Of a stretch of DNA of 36,216 nt, positions 21,900 through 31,312 are shown in pieces (positions within the stretch are counted from its first letter, which is position 1; each line of letters begins with the position of its first letter). Below the pieces are notes generated by a model. It searched no databases and was not told the DNA's origin. It saw only the letters and a list, made by a program, of their open reading frames with translations. Where the stretch lies: positions 1 through 36,216 of the forward strand of contig CALMHZ010000032.1 of the NCBI GenBank assembly GCA_937864125.1, read 5' to 3'. The position numbers were made by a program, and so were the translations under genes. Source of the stretch: an uncultured bacterium. Lineage in GTDB: Bacteria; Patescibacteriota; Minisyncoccia; Moranbacterales; UBA1568.

Positions 21900-24515
21900 A
21901 TGCCTCTTACAAAAATCAAACGACGCAACGGAGAAATCGTGGATTTCGATCGCACAAAAATCGAAACGGCTATCGAGAATGCCTGCGACGCCATCGGCGA
22001 AACCGACAAGGCCTTCATCGCGGAACTGACAACGGCGGTCATCCAAGACGCCGAGCATGTGTACACCGATATCTTCGTCAACCGCATGCCGGCGGTCGAA
22101 GACATCCAGGACATCGTGGAAAGAAATCTGGTCAAGGCGAACAAATTCGAGATCGCGAAGGCGTACATCCTCTATCGGGAGAAGCGCAAGGGGGAGCGCG
22201 AGGAGAAGAAGGAAAAGCTCATGGAGCAATTCGAGAATCGTTCGCTCAAGGTCACCAAATCGGACGGTTCGAAAGAGATATTCGACTTCGGGAAAATCCG
22301 CGCCGTATTCGATCGCGCCGCGAAGGGCTATGAGAAGGACTGCCGTTTTGAGGATCTCATGGATGCCTTCAAAAAAAATATCGTCGAAGACATCAAGACT
22401 TCCGACATCGGCAAGCTCCTCGTCAAAACATGCATCGATCTCGTAACGGTAGAAAATATTTCCTGGCAGCAGGTAGCATCCCGGATATTTCTCGGAACCC
22501 TCTACAAGGCGGCGATCAAGAATCGCGGACTCGCCCAGAAGGACATCTATTCTCCGAAGGCGTATGCCAAGCTTTTCGAGGAATATGTGAATGACGGCCT
22601 CTACTATAAAGACTTTTATAAATACTATTCGAAAGAGGACATCCTGAAGGCAGGGGAGCTTCTTTCAGTAGCCACGGACGAGCGATATGAGTATACGACG
22701 CTCCTTTCCCTCGCGAAGCGGTACCTGCTCAACCCGAACAAAATAGTGAAGGAGCTTCCGCAGGAAATGTACATGTCGATCGCCCTTTTTCTCGCCATTC
22801 CCGAATCGGATGAAACGCGCCTTGATTTCGCGTTCAAGATATATCGGCACTGCTCCGAGCAACGCATCTCGCTTCCGACACCGACCCTGCTCAACTCCCG
22901 AACGAATTACCATCAGCTCTCCTCATGCTTCAAGATCAATGTCGATGACGATCTTCGCGGCATCTATCATGCCATCGAGAACATGGCGCAGATATCGAAA
23001 TTCGGTGGCGGTGTGGGGGTATATCTCGGCAATATCCGGGCTCGGGGAAGCGCCATCCGCGGCGTGCTCGGGATGTCCGGCGGAGTGAATCCGTGGATCA
23101 AGGTGATAAACGACACGGCGGTCGCGGTCAACCAGCTCGGTTCCCGTCTCGGCGCCATTTCGGTCACGCTCGATGCCTGGCACGCGGATATCTACGACTT
23201 CCTTGACCTCCAGACGGAGACCGGCGACATCCGATCGAAGGCGTTCGACATCTTCCCCGCCATTTCGATCCCGGATCTTTTTATGCGGAGAGTCAAAGAC
23301 AACGGTGACTGGACGCTTTTTGATCCGCACGAGATCGCCACAAAGTATGGAAAGGAATTGCAGAATGATTTCGGGGAAGCCTTCGAAGCATTTTACGAAA
23401 CCCTCGAGAAAGACGATACGCTTACGATGAAGCGCACGGTCAAGGCGAAAGACCTTTTCAAAAAATTCCTCAAATCCGTGGTCGAGACCGGAATGCCGTA
23501 TGTGTTCTTCCGCGATACGGTCAATCGGCTGAATCCGAACAAGCACGAGGGGAATGTGTATTCGACGCAGCTTTGCACGGAAATCTGCCAGAACACCTCG
23601 CCGAGCAAATTTGTCGAAGAAGAGATCGAGGACGGCACCATCGTCATCCGCTATGAGCCGGGCGACCTTGTCGTCTGCAACCTCGCCTCGATCAACATGG
23701 CGACGGTGCATGACGATGCCACGATGGCGGAGGTTTTCCCGGTCGTCATGCGCGTCCTCGACAATGTCATCACCCTTAACTACTACCCTATCAAGGAAGC
23801 CGCGCGGACAGCCATGCGCTACCGCAGCATCGGACTCGGGTATCTCGGCCTAGCCGAATATCTGGCCACGAGAAAAATAGCGTACGATAGCGAAGAGGCA
23901 AGAACCATAGTGGACAAGCTTTTCTCCCAATACGCCTATTACACCTATCGATCCTCCGTCGATCTGGCGAAAGAGCGGGGCCAGTATCCTCTCTATTCCG
24001 GAAGCGAATATGACAAGGGAATCATCCTCGGAAAAGAAAAGGCCTGGTTCATAGAACATACCGAGCAAGGAAAGCTCTGGGAGCAGCTCTTCGCTGACAT
24101 GAAGAAATATGGCACCCGATTCGGCTACCACACCGCTCCCGCCCCGAATACTTCGACAGCCGGCGTCGTCGGGACGACCGCAGCACTTCTCCCCATATAC
24201 AAGCGATACTTCGTGGAAACCAACCTCTCTGCCCCCACCCTTCGCGTCGCCCCGAAGCTCAACAAAGAAAACTTCTGGTACTACAAAGAATATGTGAACA
24301 TGGACATGAACGATGTCATAGACATGATCGCCGTGGTCTATAGATGGGTGGACCAGTCCATAAGCTTCGAGTGGATGATCGATCCTTCCAAAGTTTCTCC
24401 GGAACAGCTCTTCAGCTACTACATCAAGAGTTGGGAGAAGGGAATCAAGACCGTATATTATGTACGCAGCCTCTCAGGCGAGGTAAGCGAAGACTGCGTG
24501 AGCTGCAGCGGATAA
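21900..24515 (+). CDS. nrdA: Ribonucleoside-diphosphate reductase class I, alpha subunit, with two ATP-cones
   Basis: Catalytic subunit that reduces ribonucleotides to deoxyribonucleotides using a radical from NrdB. It starts with two ATP-cone domains in tandem, about residues 3-95 (KIKRRNGEIVDFDRTKI) and 113-205 (KVTKSDGSKEIFDFGKI); one is usual. The catalytic barrel shows Cys343 (SSCFKI), the thiyl-radical site Cys559 in QLCTEI, Cys593 (VVCNLASINM) and the signature APAPNTSTAGVVGTTAALLPIY. The C-terminal swinging pair is CVSC (866-869). Class I enzymes mostly have NLC-x-E; here Asn is Gln557. 871 aa suits the two cones. nrdB follows after 87 bases. Confidence 0.95.
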   Translation: MPLTKIKRRNGEIVDFDRTKIETAIENACDAIGETDKAFIAELTTAVIQDAEHVYTDIFVNRMPAVEDIQDIVERNLVKANKFEIAKAYILYREKRKGEREEKKEKLMEQFENRSLKVTKSDGSKEIFDFGKIRAVFDRAAKGYEKDCRFEDLMDAFKKNIVEDIKTSDIGKLLVKTCIDLVTVENISWQQVASRIFLGTLYKAAIKNRGLAQKDIYSPKAYAKLFEEYVNDGLYYKDFYKYYSKEDILKAGELLSVATDERYEYTTLLSLAKRYLLNPNKIVKELPQEMYMSIALFLAIPESDETRLDFAFKIYRHCSEQRISLPTPTLLNSRTNYHQLSSCFKINVDDDLRGIYHAIENMAQISKFGGGVGVYLGNIRARGSAIRGVLGMSGGVNPWIKVINDTAVAVNQLGSRLGAISVTLDAWHADIYDFLDLQTETGDIRSKAFDIFPAISIPDLFMRRVKDNGDWTLFDPHEIATKYGKELQNDFGEAFEAFYETLEKDDTLTMKRTVKAKDLFKKFLKSVVETGMPYVFFRDTVNRLNPNKHEGNVYSTQLCTEICQNTSPSKFVEEEIEDGTIVIRYEPGDLVVCNLASINMATVHDDATMAEVFPVVMRVLDNVITLNYYPIKEAARTAMRYRSIGLGYLGLAEYLATRKIAYDSEEARTIVDKLFSQYAYYTYRSSVDLAKERGQYPLYSGSEYDKGIILGKEKAWFIEHTEQGKLWEQLFADMKKYGTRFGYHTAPAPNTSTAGVVGTTAALLPIYKRYFVETNLSAPTLRVAPKLNKENFWYYKEYVNMDMNDVIDMIAVVYRWVDQSISFEWMIDPSKVSPEQLFSYYIKSWEKGIKTVYYVRSLSGEVSEDCVSCSG

Positions 24516-24602
24516 TCCGCCGAAGACCCTCGAAGAAATACGCGATGGCAAGCAGAAATAAACCCGATTACCGACACAGCATTTGGCAGTAATAAGAAAT
24601 AT

Positions 24603-25646
24603 ATGCACGAAACGCTCATCCAAAGGCCGCTCTTCAATCCAGGGGGGAATGATGCCGTAGAAAAACGCACGATCATCAAGGGGTCCGCGACCGGCCTCTT
24701 CAACCTCAACGCCACGAAGTACCCATGGGCCAAGTCCCTTTATCAAGTGATGGTCGGAAACTTCTGGGTTCCTGAAAAAGTCTCGGGGCTCAAGGATGAC
24801 GCGCGGATGTTTCATACCGACCTTTCGGATGATGAGCAGCGCGCGTACAAGGGAGTGCTCTCTTTCCTTATTTTTCTTGACTCTCTCCAGACGGTAAACC
24901 TCCCTCATTTCTCGGACTACATCACCTCGCCTGAGGTGAATCTCATCCTCTCGATCCAGGCATACCAAGAGGCGATACACTCGCAATCCTATGCCACCAT
25001 CCTCGAATCGGTGGTCGAAAGCGATGAACGCGATGAAATCTATTACTTCTGGCGCACCGATGAAACCCTCCTCAAGCGCAACAAGTACATCGGCGCCATC
25101 TACCAAGATTTCATCGACACCCCGTCCGATCAGAATTTCTTCCGCGGGATCGTGGCCAACTTCCTCCTCGAATCGATCTACTTTTACAACGGCTTCGCGT
25201 TCTTCGACACGCTCGTCGACCATATGAAAATGCTCGCCACCGGACGCATGATCGCCTACATCAGACGCGATGAGCTCACTCATGTGACGATATTCGCCAA
25301 TATCATCCGGGAAATCAGGCGCGAATTCCCGGAACTCTACGATGAAAAGCTCATCATCAACATGATGGATACCGCGGTCAAACAGGAAATCGAATGGAGC
25401 AAGCACATCTTGGGCGATCGGATCCCCGGCATGAACGGCCAGACCTCCGAAGAATACACCCGCTTCCTGGCCAACAACCGTCTCGCGATGCTCGGAATAG
25501 CGCCGCTTTATCCGGATGCGGTGGGCAATCCCTACAAGCACCTCGACCGTCTGCAAGATACGAATGCCGACAAGGGCAACTTCTTCGAGACGACCGTCGT
25601 CAATTACACGCAATCATCAAGTATGAACGGAAGCTGGGATTTCTGA
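24603..25646 (+). CDS. nrdB: Ribonucleoside-diphosphate reductase class I, beta subunit
   Basis: Radical-generating ferritin-like subunit. All six metal ligands can be placed: Asp93 (LIFLDSLQ), Glu123 and His126 (EAIHSQSY), Glu190 (NFLLESIYFYNGFAFF), Glu224 and His227 (RRDELTH). The radical tyrosine is Tyr130, so it is a standard tyrosyl-radical, oxygen-dependent enzyme and not a Tyr-less Ic/Ie type. Length is 347 aa. It lies 87 bases after nrdA, in the same direction, and a strong terminator closes the unit. With dCTP deaminase elsewhere in the window it indicates that the cell makes dNTPs from ribonucleotides. Confidence 0.95.
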   Translation: MHETLIQRPLFNPGGNDAVEKRTIIKGSATGLFNLNATKYPWAKSLYQVMVGNFWVPEKVSGLKDDARMFHTDLSDDEQRAYKGVLSFLIFLDSLQTVNLPHFSDYITSPEVNLILSIQAYQEAIHSQSYATILESVVESDERDEIYYFWRTDETLLKRNKYIGAIYQDFIDTPSDQNFFRGIVANFLLESIYFYNGFAFFDTLVDHMKMLATGRMIAYIRRDELTHVTIFANIIREIRREFPELYDEKLIINMMDTAVKQEIEWSKHILGDRIPGMNGQTSEEYTRFLANNRLAMLGIAPLYPDAVGNPYKHLDRLQDTNADKGNFFETTVVNYTQSSSMNGSWDF

Positions 25647-25686
25647 AAATCTCATCGAAGGGTAGCCCTCTCATGAAAAAGAACTG

Positions 25687-25715
25687 AAGCCTGTCCCTGC
25701 GACGGGCTTTATTTC
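25687..25715 (+). terminator. Rho-independent terminator after nrdB
   Basis: AAGCCTGTC/GACGGGCTT (9 pairs, one G-U), 5-nt loop, then TATTTC. Confidence 0.75.
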
Positions 25716-25809
25716 ATAACATATGACAACTCGAAGGAAATCCCCAAGAGCCTTCATTTTTTCTTTTTAGCGGAATGTATTATACTGAAGAAGAAAAATA
25801 ACATACATT

Positions 25810-26673
25810 ATGAAATCAAAATCATTTTTCGCTCTTGCTTTCACAATACTCATTGTAGGCTTTTTTATCCTCGATACGCACACGGCCTTCGGACAATTCT
25901 CATACACCCCGCTCGAGAAAATCCCCGGCGCGTCGACCGCCAAAACCCTGCCACAGTATATCGAAGGCATTTACAAGTTCGGCATCTGGACCGTGGGCAT
26001 CGCGGCGCTTTTCATGCTTACGATCGGCGGCTTCGTCTATATGACGAGCGGGGGCAACACCTCGACCCTTTCCCGGGCCAAAGGATATATCACTGATGCG
26101 CTCATCGGACTCGTCCTCGCCCTCGTCGCGTACCTTATCTTGAATGTCATCAACCCCGACCTCGTCAATCTCAACCTCTCGAAATTCAGCGAAGTTGGCG
26201 GGGTGCTGCCTCCGCCTCCGGCATTGGGTGCTCCCGCGGCCCCAAGTGCGACCTATACGGGACCCGTAGTCGCAGGATGTATAGACTGCCAAGCAGTTTC
26301 CGGCGTACCTATCAAACCTGTTGGTTCGGGCTGCAAAAGCCCTGGTCCATGCCAGCTCAACAAAACATTTCTTAGCAGGTTAAAAAATGTTACTACCAGT
26401 CCACTTGTCAGTAAACCCTGGTGGATCACGGAAGCATGGCCTCCCATCGTGAAACATAGCTCCAAGTGTCATTACAATGGCACCTGTGCGGATATTAATT
26501 TTACCGGAGGTGTAACTGATCCTGCTTCGGTACAAACACTGTACCAAGCTCTCAGAAGCAACGGATTTAATGTGGTGTATGAAACATTCAGCTCTTGTTC
26601 TCCATATACTAAAGTAGGTGTCCCTTGCAAGCAATTTAAAACTACCACAGGCAGCCATTTTCATGTTTATTAA
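25810..26673 (+). CDS. Pilin-like (VirB2/TrbC) membrane module fused to predicted M15-type peptidase domain
   Basis: 287-aa exported protein. Residues 1-28 are a signal peptide. Residues 55-80 and 96-114 are two hydrophobic helices around a short polar loop (TSGGNTSTLSRAKGYITDA), the TrbC/VirB2 pilin arrangement common in Patescibacteria. A Pro/Ala-rich linker (134-148) leads to a ~130-residue domain with eight Cys. That domain holds H-Y-N-G-T-C-A-D (H221, D228), matching the HxxGxAxD zinc motif of M15/DD-peptidases with Cys for Ala, and ends in GSHFHVY (H283, H285), matching the HxH motif. Two of three zinc ligands plus a likely Glu258 are thus visible. This suggests a surface pilin-anchored peptidoglycan or peptide hydrolase; unproven. 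It is followed 11 bases later by a propeller protein. Confidence 0.8.
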   Translation: MKSKSFFALAFTILIVGFFILDTHTAFGQFSYTPLEKIPGASTAKTLPQYIEGIYKFGIWTVGIAALFMLTIGGFVYMTSGGNTSTLSRAKGYITDALIGLVLALVAYLILNVINPDLVNLNLSKFSEVGGVLPPPPALGAPAAPSATYTGPVVAGCIDCQAVSGVPIKPVGSGCKSPGPCQLNKTFLSRLKNVTTSPLVSKPWWITEAWPPIVKHSSKCHYNGTCADINFTGGVTDPASVQTLYQALRSNGFNVVYETFSSCSPYTKVGVPCKQFKTTTGSHFHVY

Positions 26674-26684
26674 AAAGAAGGAAA

Positions 26685-27824
26685 ATGAAAAAAGTCTTCG
26701 CCATCTCCATCGGACTCTTCGTACTTACCCTCCTTTTCCTCGGGGTGTATAACTTCGCCTTCAAAAATAATCCGAACAATCCAACGGTAGATGAACAGGT
26801 GAAAAAAGAGGCGAAAGAAGAAACCGACAAAGGATTCCTCGACAAGCTGACCTCGGCACCCGTAGAGAAAATAACGGATACGGACACAACCGGGGGCATT
26901 GCCCTAAGCGGTACTTCTCTTGCCTATTTCACCGGAAAATCCCTCAAAAAATCCTCGCTCGGCGGAGGAGCGGAAGAAACGATTGTCGAGTCGCTTCCAG
27001 GAAATGTTCTCCGCGCGACCTGGTCACCGGATAAAAAACAGGCGCTTGCGCTGCTTGCTACCGCCGAAGGACAAAGATGGTATCTTATCCGCATCGAAGA
27101 CAAGTCATTTCTTCCCTTGAAAGCAGGACTCGCTTCTCCATCGTGGGCGAATATCGGAGAAAAAATATTCTATTTCTATACCGATCCGGGCAATGGACAG
27201 ACGGGCATCAACACCGCGAACCCCGATGGCAGCGAATGGAAAGAAATCGGGAAAGCGCCATTTGCCAACCCCTTCATCGCAACCGTACCCAACTCCGCCC
27301 TCATTTCCTTTTGGAATCGGCCAAACGGACACGAGGAAACCGCGCTCTACACGATACCGGCATCCGGCGGGGAGCCGAAGCGGATATTCTCCGGAAAATA
27401 TGGCGGAAACTATCTCTGGTCGCCGAACGGGGAGCGCCTCCTCGTAAGCTCGGTAAGCGAAAAAAGCGGTGCGAATATCGGACTCGGGATCTCAAATGGA
27501 AGTGGCGGCGAATATCGGACGCTCCAAGTGCCTACATTGGTATCAAAAACGGTCTGGTCGAAAGACAACAAGACGATCTACTACGCGCTTCCGACCTCCA
27601 AACCGGAAAATATCGTGCTTCCGAACGACTATTTCGATCGACCGATATATACCGCTGATCTCTTCTGGAAAATAGACGCTGACACGGGAAAAAGCGATCG
27701 GATCATCAAGCCGGAGGATATCGGGGGAGAATTCGATAGCATCGATTTGTTCTTGGACCCGAAAGAAGAGTATCTCTTCTTTACCAACCGGAAAGACAAA
27801 AAGCTCTATCGGATACAGCTTTGA
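26685..27824 (+). CDS. Membrane-anchored TolB/PD40-like beta-propeller protein
   Basis: N-terminal hydrophobic helix (residues 4-26, signal anchor) followed by a charged linker and ~300 residues with repeated TolB/WD40-type blades. Blade signatures such as LRATWSPDKKQALAL, PSWANIGEKIFYF, YLWSPNGERLLVSS and TVWSKDNKTIYYAL recur about every 45-50 residues. It should sit on the outer face of the membrane and act as a binding scaffold. It follows the pilin-peptidase gene by 11 bases with AAGGA before the ATG, so the two are very probably co-transcribed and may work together. No catalytic motif is seen. Confidence 0.82.
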   Translation: MKKVFAISIGLFVLTLLFLGVYNFAFKNNPNNPTVDEQVKKEAKEETDKGFLDKLTSAPVEKITDTDTTGGIALSGTSLAYFTGKSLKKSSLGGGAEETIVESLPGNVLRATWSPDKKQALALLATAEGQRWYLIRIEDKSFLPLKAGLASPSWANIGEKIFYFYTDPGNGQTGINTANPDGSEWKEIGKAPFANPFIATVPNSALISFWNRPNGHEETALYTIPASGGEPKRIFSGKYGGNYLWSPNGERLLVSSVSEKSGANIGLGISNGSGGEYRTLQVPTLVSKTVWSKDNKTIYYALPTSKPENIVLPNDYFDRPIYTADLFWKIDADTGKSDRIIKPEDIGGEFDSIDLFLDPKEEYLFFTNRKDKKLYRIQL

Positions 27825-27908
27825 TAGGAATCTCTTTCGGATGCATATCTTTCGTTTTCCTTTCGCTCCGCATGGAAGCCGCTAAAAATATGCACCGGGA
27901 GGTGTGTA

Positions 27909-29174
27909 TCATCCGCGAACAGTCGCGGATTTTTTCGTACCGCAAGGAATAGTTGCCAGTGCCACAAGCGCCCAAAAGGAAAGCGCGAGATCGTTTTTGA
28001 AATAGGGAGTATCCACAACCCCAAACACAAGAAATGCCAAAAAAAGGCTGAGAAAAAGCGCGTTAATGCTTCTGCATGCGCTTTCTTTTGAAGAGTGGCG
28101 CATGATGCCCCTGAAAAGATCGCGCAACAACCCGCAAGAAAGAGCCAAAAATCCGACAAGTCCGACAAGTCCGGTAAAAAGCCAAAACGCAAAGAAAATA
28201 TTATGAGGATGGGGCACAGCCCACTCCATATACGAAGGAAACTGTGGCTGCGCGCCGAGATAAGCGTCCTGAAAATTTCTCATGCCGATTCCCGCTATTG
28301 GGTGCTCGGAAATCAATAAAAGGGAAGTATTCCAAATCATCACCCGGGAACCAAGCGAGCTTCGCACCTCACCGCTTGCAAGCCCCCTCCAGTCGACAGT
28401 AACCGTGAGCGCCACACACAAGATGGCTCCCGCTGACAAAAGAGGGAAAAGCGATCTTCGGATCATCCGGCGCGGCAGGCAAAGAAAAAAAACGAGGGCG
28501 GCCATCCCCGTAAGGGCGCTGATCCTTCCTCCGAGGGAGGCGGTTTGAACGAGGGCGAGGGACATGAGTCCGACCACCAAAAGCTGCGCGAACAGCATTC
28601 CCCGCTTCTTCTCTTTTTTACCGTTTGTTTCTTCCGCAAAGAGCGTCCGCATACAAAAGAAAATCCCGATAAGTATGCCGGGAACGATAAACATCGCCAG
28701 GTGATTCGGGGAGGGATAGAAGAACCGCAGACGTCCGTCGTATGTGGCAAGAAAAGAAAAAAATGGCAATAAGGAGATGAGACTCGTAAAAGCCACCCCG
28801 AGAAACCAGGCACCCAACATTCGATATCTTTCCCTGGGATCTTCTCCTATTTGGAAAAGAAGAAAGGAAAACACGAGAGGGAACACTATCCAGCTCTTGA
28901 AAGCGCCAAGCTCTTGAACAGTTATGCCGTTTGCGAACAATGACACGATCGACCCGCCCAAGATAAGGCCGGCGCCGATAAGGTATATTTTTTTCGGATA
29001 TCTTATTCGTATTGATTGCCTTCTCCCATATATGAAAAATGAGGCTGCCGCGAAGAGCAAGGAAAGCTCGGGCAAATATACCGGCATCCGGAAGAAGCGT
29101 ATGCTCACTTGTGCGAAGGGAAGAAGCAAGAGGGTGAGAAGAAGAAAAAAGATGAAAGACTTGTTTTTGTTCAT
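27909..29174 (-). CDS. O-antigen ligase-like polysaccharide membrane protein
   Basis: 421-aa polytopic protein with about ten membrane helices. The large external loop near residues 295-335 ends in VPHPHNIFFAFWLFTGLVGLVGF, the H-N-x-x-x-x-x-x-x-G pattern of the Wzy/WaaL O-antigen ligase family (PF04932). Such proteins polymerise or ligate surface glycans. It overlaps the upstream ligase-like gene by 4 bases, so translation is coupled. A second family member in tandem suggests that one polymerises and the other ligates, or two glycans. C-terminal tail is short and basic. Confidence 0.85.
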   Translation of the reverse strand: MNKNKSFIFFLLLTLLLLPFAQVSIRFFRMPVYLPELSLLFAAASFFIYGRRQSIRIRYPKKIYLIGAGLILGGSIVSLFANGITVQELGAFKSWIVFPLVFSFLLFQIGEDPRERYRMLGAWFLGVAFTSLISLLPFFSFLATYDGRLRFFYPSPNHLAMFIVPGILIGIFFCMRTLFAEETNGKKEKKRGMLFAQLLVVGLMSLALVQTASLGGRISALTGMAALVFFLCLPRRMIRRSLFPLLSAGAILCVALTVTVDWRGLASGEVRSSLGSRVMIWNTSLLLISEHPIAGIGMRNFQDAYLGAQPQFPSYMEWAVPHPHNIFFAFWLFTGLVGLVGFLALSCGLLRDLFRGIMRHSSKESACRSINALFLSLFLAFLVFGVVDTPYFKNDLALSFWALVALATIPCGTKKSATVRG

Positions 29175-30454
29175 GGGGATTGTTCTGAAGCGGTAAGTGC
29201 GCCGGGAATCGCGAACAAAAGGAGAATCACCGGGAAAATATGCACGGAATAAAGAGGAAACTCGACCAGGGAGTGCCCTAAAAATACCACAAGCGCGATC
29301 GACGTGGAAAGACCGAGGGTCGTCCTTTCCCTCAAAAATCCGCGGAGGATAAGAAAAAATGCGAGGAAAAAAAGGCTGCTTCCGATCACCCCTGTCTCCG
29401 ACGCTATATCAAGAAACATATTATGGGTATAGATCGGCTCTCGGTAGGCGGCTCGGGGATTCGCTTTCAAGGGATAGTTCCCCACGCCATAGCCAAGCCA
29501 GGGCTGCTCCGCGATATCTTCGCTTGCCTGCCTCCACAGATCAAGCCGCCCCTGGTTGGAGCCATCCTCGAGAGAAAAGGAGGAGATAAACCTACTTTTA
29601 ACAGGATTATCAAAAAAAAGTATCGGAAAAAGCACGAACGGCACGGCGCCAAGAAGGAATATGATCGAAGTCTTCTTCCCACGGGCGAGGGAAACGCCGA
29701 AAAGGAATATTCCGCCACAGAAAAGGCCGAGGTAACCGCCTCTGGAGAAAGAAAGAAGGTCCGCGCTAAGGACAAGAACGAAGATGATCATGAAAAGAAG
29801 CTTCTTTCTGGGGAAAGTTTCTCTATAAAAAAGGCCGAAAGCCAAAGGAGCGGCCATTCCCATGTAAAATGCGAACATATGCGGATCTGGGAAAAAAGCG
29901 GTCGCTCGCAGCAGGGTTGCGCCCCCAATGTTTGCCAACAAGCTCGGATATTGGGCCACCGCCCCCGCAAAGGAAGGTCCGAGAAAAATCGGGAACACGG
30001 ACTCTATCCAAAAATGAAATACCCGGCTTGCCCCAAAGATAAATTGGGAAAAAAACTGAATTACTCCAATGAAAGCGGCAAGTCCGGCCCCAAAAACGAA
30101 TGCCTCAATCAAAAGCGAGGCGCCTTTTCTCCCCGTATTCGTAACGATGGATGAAAATATGAAAAAAAGAGGGAAAAGAGAGAGGAAAAAGGTCGCGCGG
30201 CGCAGCGCCCATCCAGCATTTTCGGCCCAGAGAAACGATATGGAGGAGAGAAATATGAAAGAAATCAAGAGAAAAGCCGCTGGTGAAAATGGAATTACCA
30301 CATTTTTTCGGATCAATCCGCTTATCAGCCACAGAAAGAAAAGGGTAAGAGAGAAAATCCTTGCAAAGGCGAGGTCGACTCCCGGAAACAATGGCAACGC
30401 GAATTGAAAAGGAAGCGTGAAGAGGAAAATTTGAGAAAGACGGAGGAGAAGCAT
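29171..30454 (-). CDS. O-antigen ligase-like polysaccharide membrane protein (second copy)
   Basis: 427-aa protein with about ten to eleven membrane helices and the family block PIYTHNMFLDIASETGVIGSSLFFLAFFL near residue 340, the external loop and His typical of WaaL/Wzy. GVGNYPLKANPRAAY precedes it. Despite the shared family the two copies are clearly diverged, so this is an old duplication or two separate roles. It lies downstream of a GT2 gene by 39 bases and overlaps the next gene by 4 bases. Together with the two glycosyltransferases and flippase it forms a surface-glycan assembly locus. Confidence 0.85.
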   Translation of the reverse strand: MLLLRLSQIFLFTLPFQFALPLFPGVDLAFARIFSLTLFFLWLISGLIRKNVVIPFSPAAFLLISFIFLSSISFLWAENAGWALRRATFFLSLFPLFFIFSSIVTNTGRKGASLLIEAFVFGAGLAAFIGVIQFFSQFIFGASRVFHFWIESVFPIFLGPSFAGAVAQYPSLLANIGGATLLRATAFFPDPHMFAFYMGMAAPLAFGLFYRETFPRKKLLFMIIFVLVLSADLLSFSRGGYLGLFCGGIFLFGVSLARGKKTSIIFLLGAVPFVLFPILFFDNPVKSRFISSFSLEDGSNQGRLDLWRQASEDIAEQPWLGYGVGNYPLKANPRAAYREPIYTHNMFLDIASETGVIGSSLFFLAFFLILRGFLRERTTLGLSTSIALVVFLGHSLVEFPLYSVHIFPVILLLFAIPGALTASEQSP

Positions 30455-30493
30455 AGAGAGCAGGTATGAGTGAAGAAAAAAGCGCGACTCTTT

Positions 30494-31312
30494 TCAAAAA
30501 GGGATCCTCATAAGCTTTTTCGCGGATTTGAGCAGAACATACTCCCACATGGGTCGATGTTTCATAAAATATTTTTCCTGCGATTCGTAGAAAAGTTTTT
30601 TTTGGGAATACCGTGATTCATGGCTCATGCCACCTTTATGGAAAAAAATAAGCGAAGGAAAGGTGGCGATGAGAAATCCTTCCTTTTTTGCCCGGAAGCA
30701 AAGATCAACATCTTCAAAATAGAGGAAGAATTTTTCATCAAATCCAGAAAGGGAATCGAATACGCTTTTTCGTATGAATAGCGCCGCGCCGCTCACAAAT
30801 CCCACCGACATCGGCCGGGTCCTTTTTAACAGTCGCCGGTCGGAAAAAAGGCCGATGTTGTTTCGAAAAAGAGCGAACAAGGAAGGATTCGTCCCGACGC
30901 TCCACTTTTCAGCCAGGCTTGCCTTGTCGATAAGCCTCGCTCCGACAATGCCGATTTTTGGATATTTTTTAAAGAAACGATCAAGGTTTTTCAAAGATCC
31001 GGCCCGGTATTCGACGTCCGGATTTATGCACCCGATATATATACCCCGCGCTTCCCGCGAAGCCCGATTGATGCTCGCGCCAAAGCCCTTATTTTCACAT
31101 GTCGGTATCAATACGCAAGAAAATTTTTTGGCGAGTCGCGCCACTTTTTTTTCCTCGCCACAATCATTATTTACAAGGATAATCTCCGCCATTTCATCAA
31201 AATCGCGATTCTGCTTCAGTGAGACCAGCGCTTGTTCCAGCAAATCGGCACTCTTAAAATTAATGAGGATGAGAGAGAATATCGGCTTTTTTTCCTGAGG
31301 CATAGTCAGCAT
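30494..31312 (-). CDS. Glycosyltransferase family 2, rhamnosyltransferase-like
   Basis: GT-A fold inverting glycosyltransferase, predicted to add a sugar to a lipid-linked glycan on the cytoplasmic side. The N-terminal FSLILINFKSADLLEQALVSL, ENKGFGASIN and the acid motif INPDVEY are typical of the WcaA/rhamnosyltransferase branch; later FVSGAALFIRKSVFDSLSGFDEKFFLYFEDVDLCFRAKK is the family block containing the catalytic E-D-x-D. It overlaps the 3' end of the upstream GT2 gene. The start is uncertain: ATGs at 31312 and 31303 are both possible, neither with a Shine-Dalgarno. The C-terminus is basic. Confidence 0.85.
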   Translation of the reverse strand: MLTMPQEKKPIFSLILINFKSADLLEQALVSLKQNRDFDEMAEIILVNNDCGEEKKVARLAKKFSCVLIPTCENKGFGASINRASREARGIYIGCINPDVEYRAGSLKNLDRFFKKYPKIGIVGARLIDKASLAEKWSVGTNPSLFALFRNNIGLFSDRRLLKRTRPMSVGFVSGAALFIRKSVFDSLSGFDEKFFLYFEDVDLCFRAKKEGFLIATFPSLIFFHKGGMSHESRYSQKKLFYESQEKYFMKHRPMWEYVLLKSAKKLMRIPF

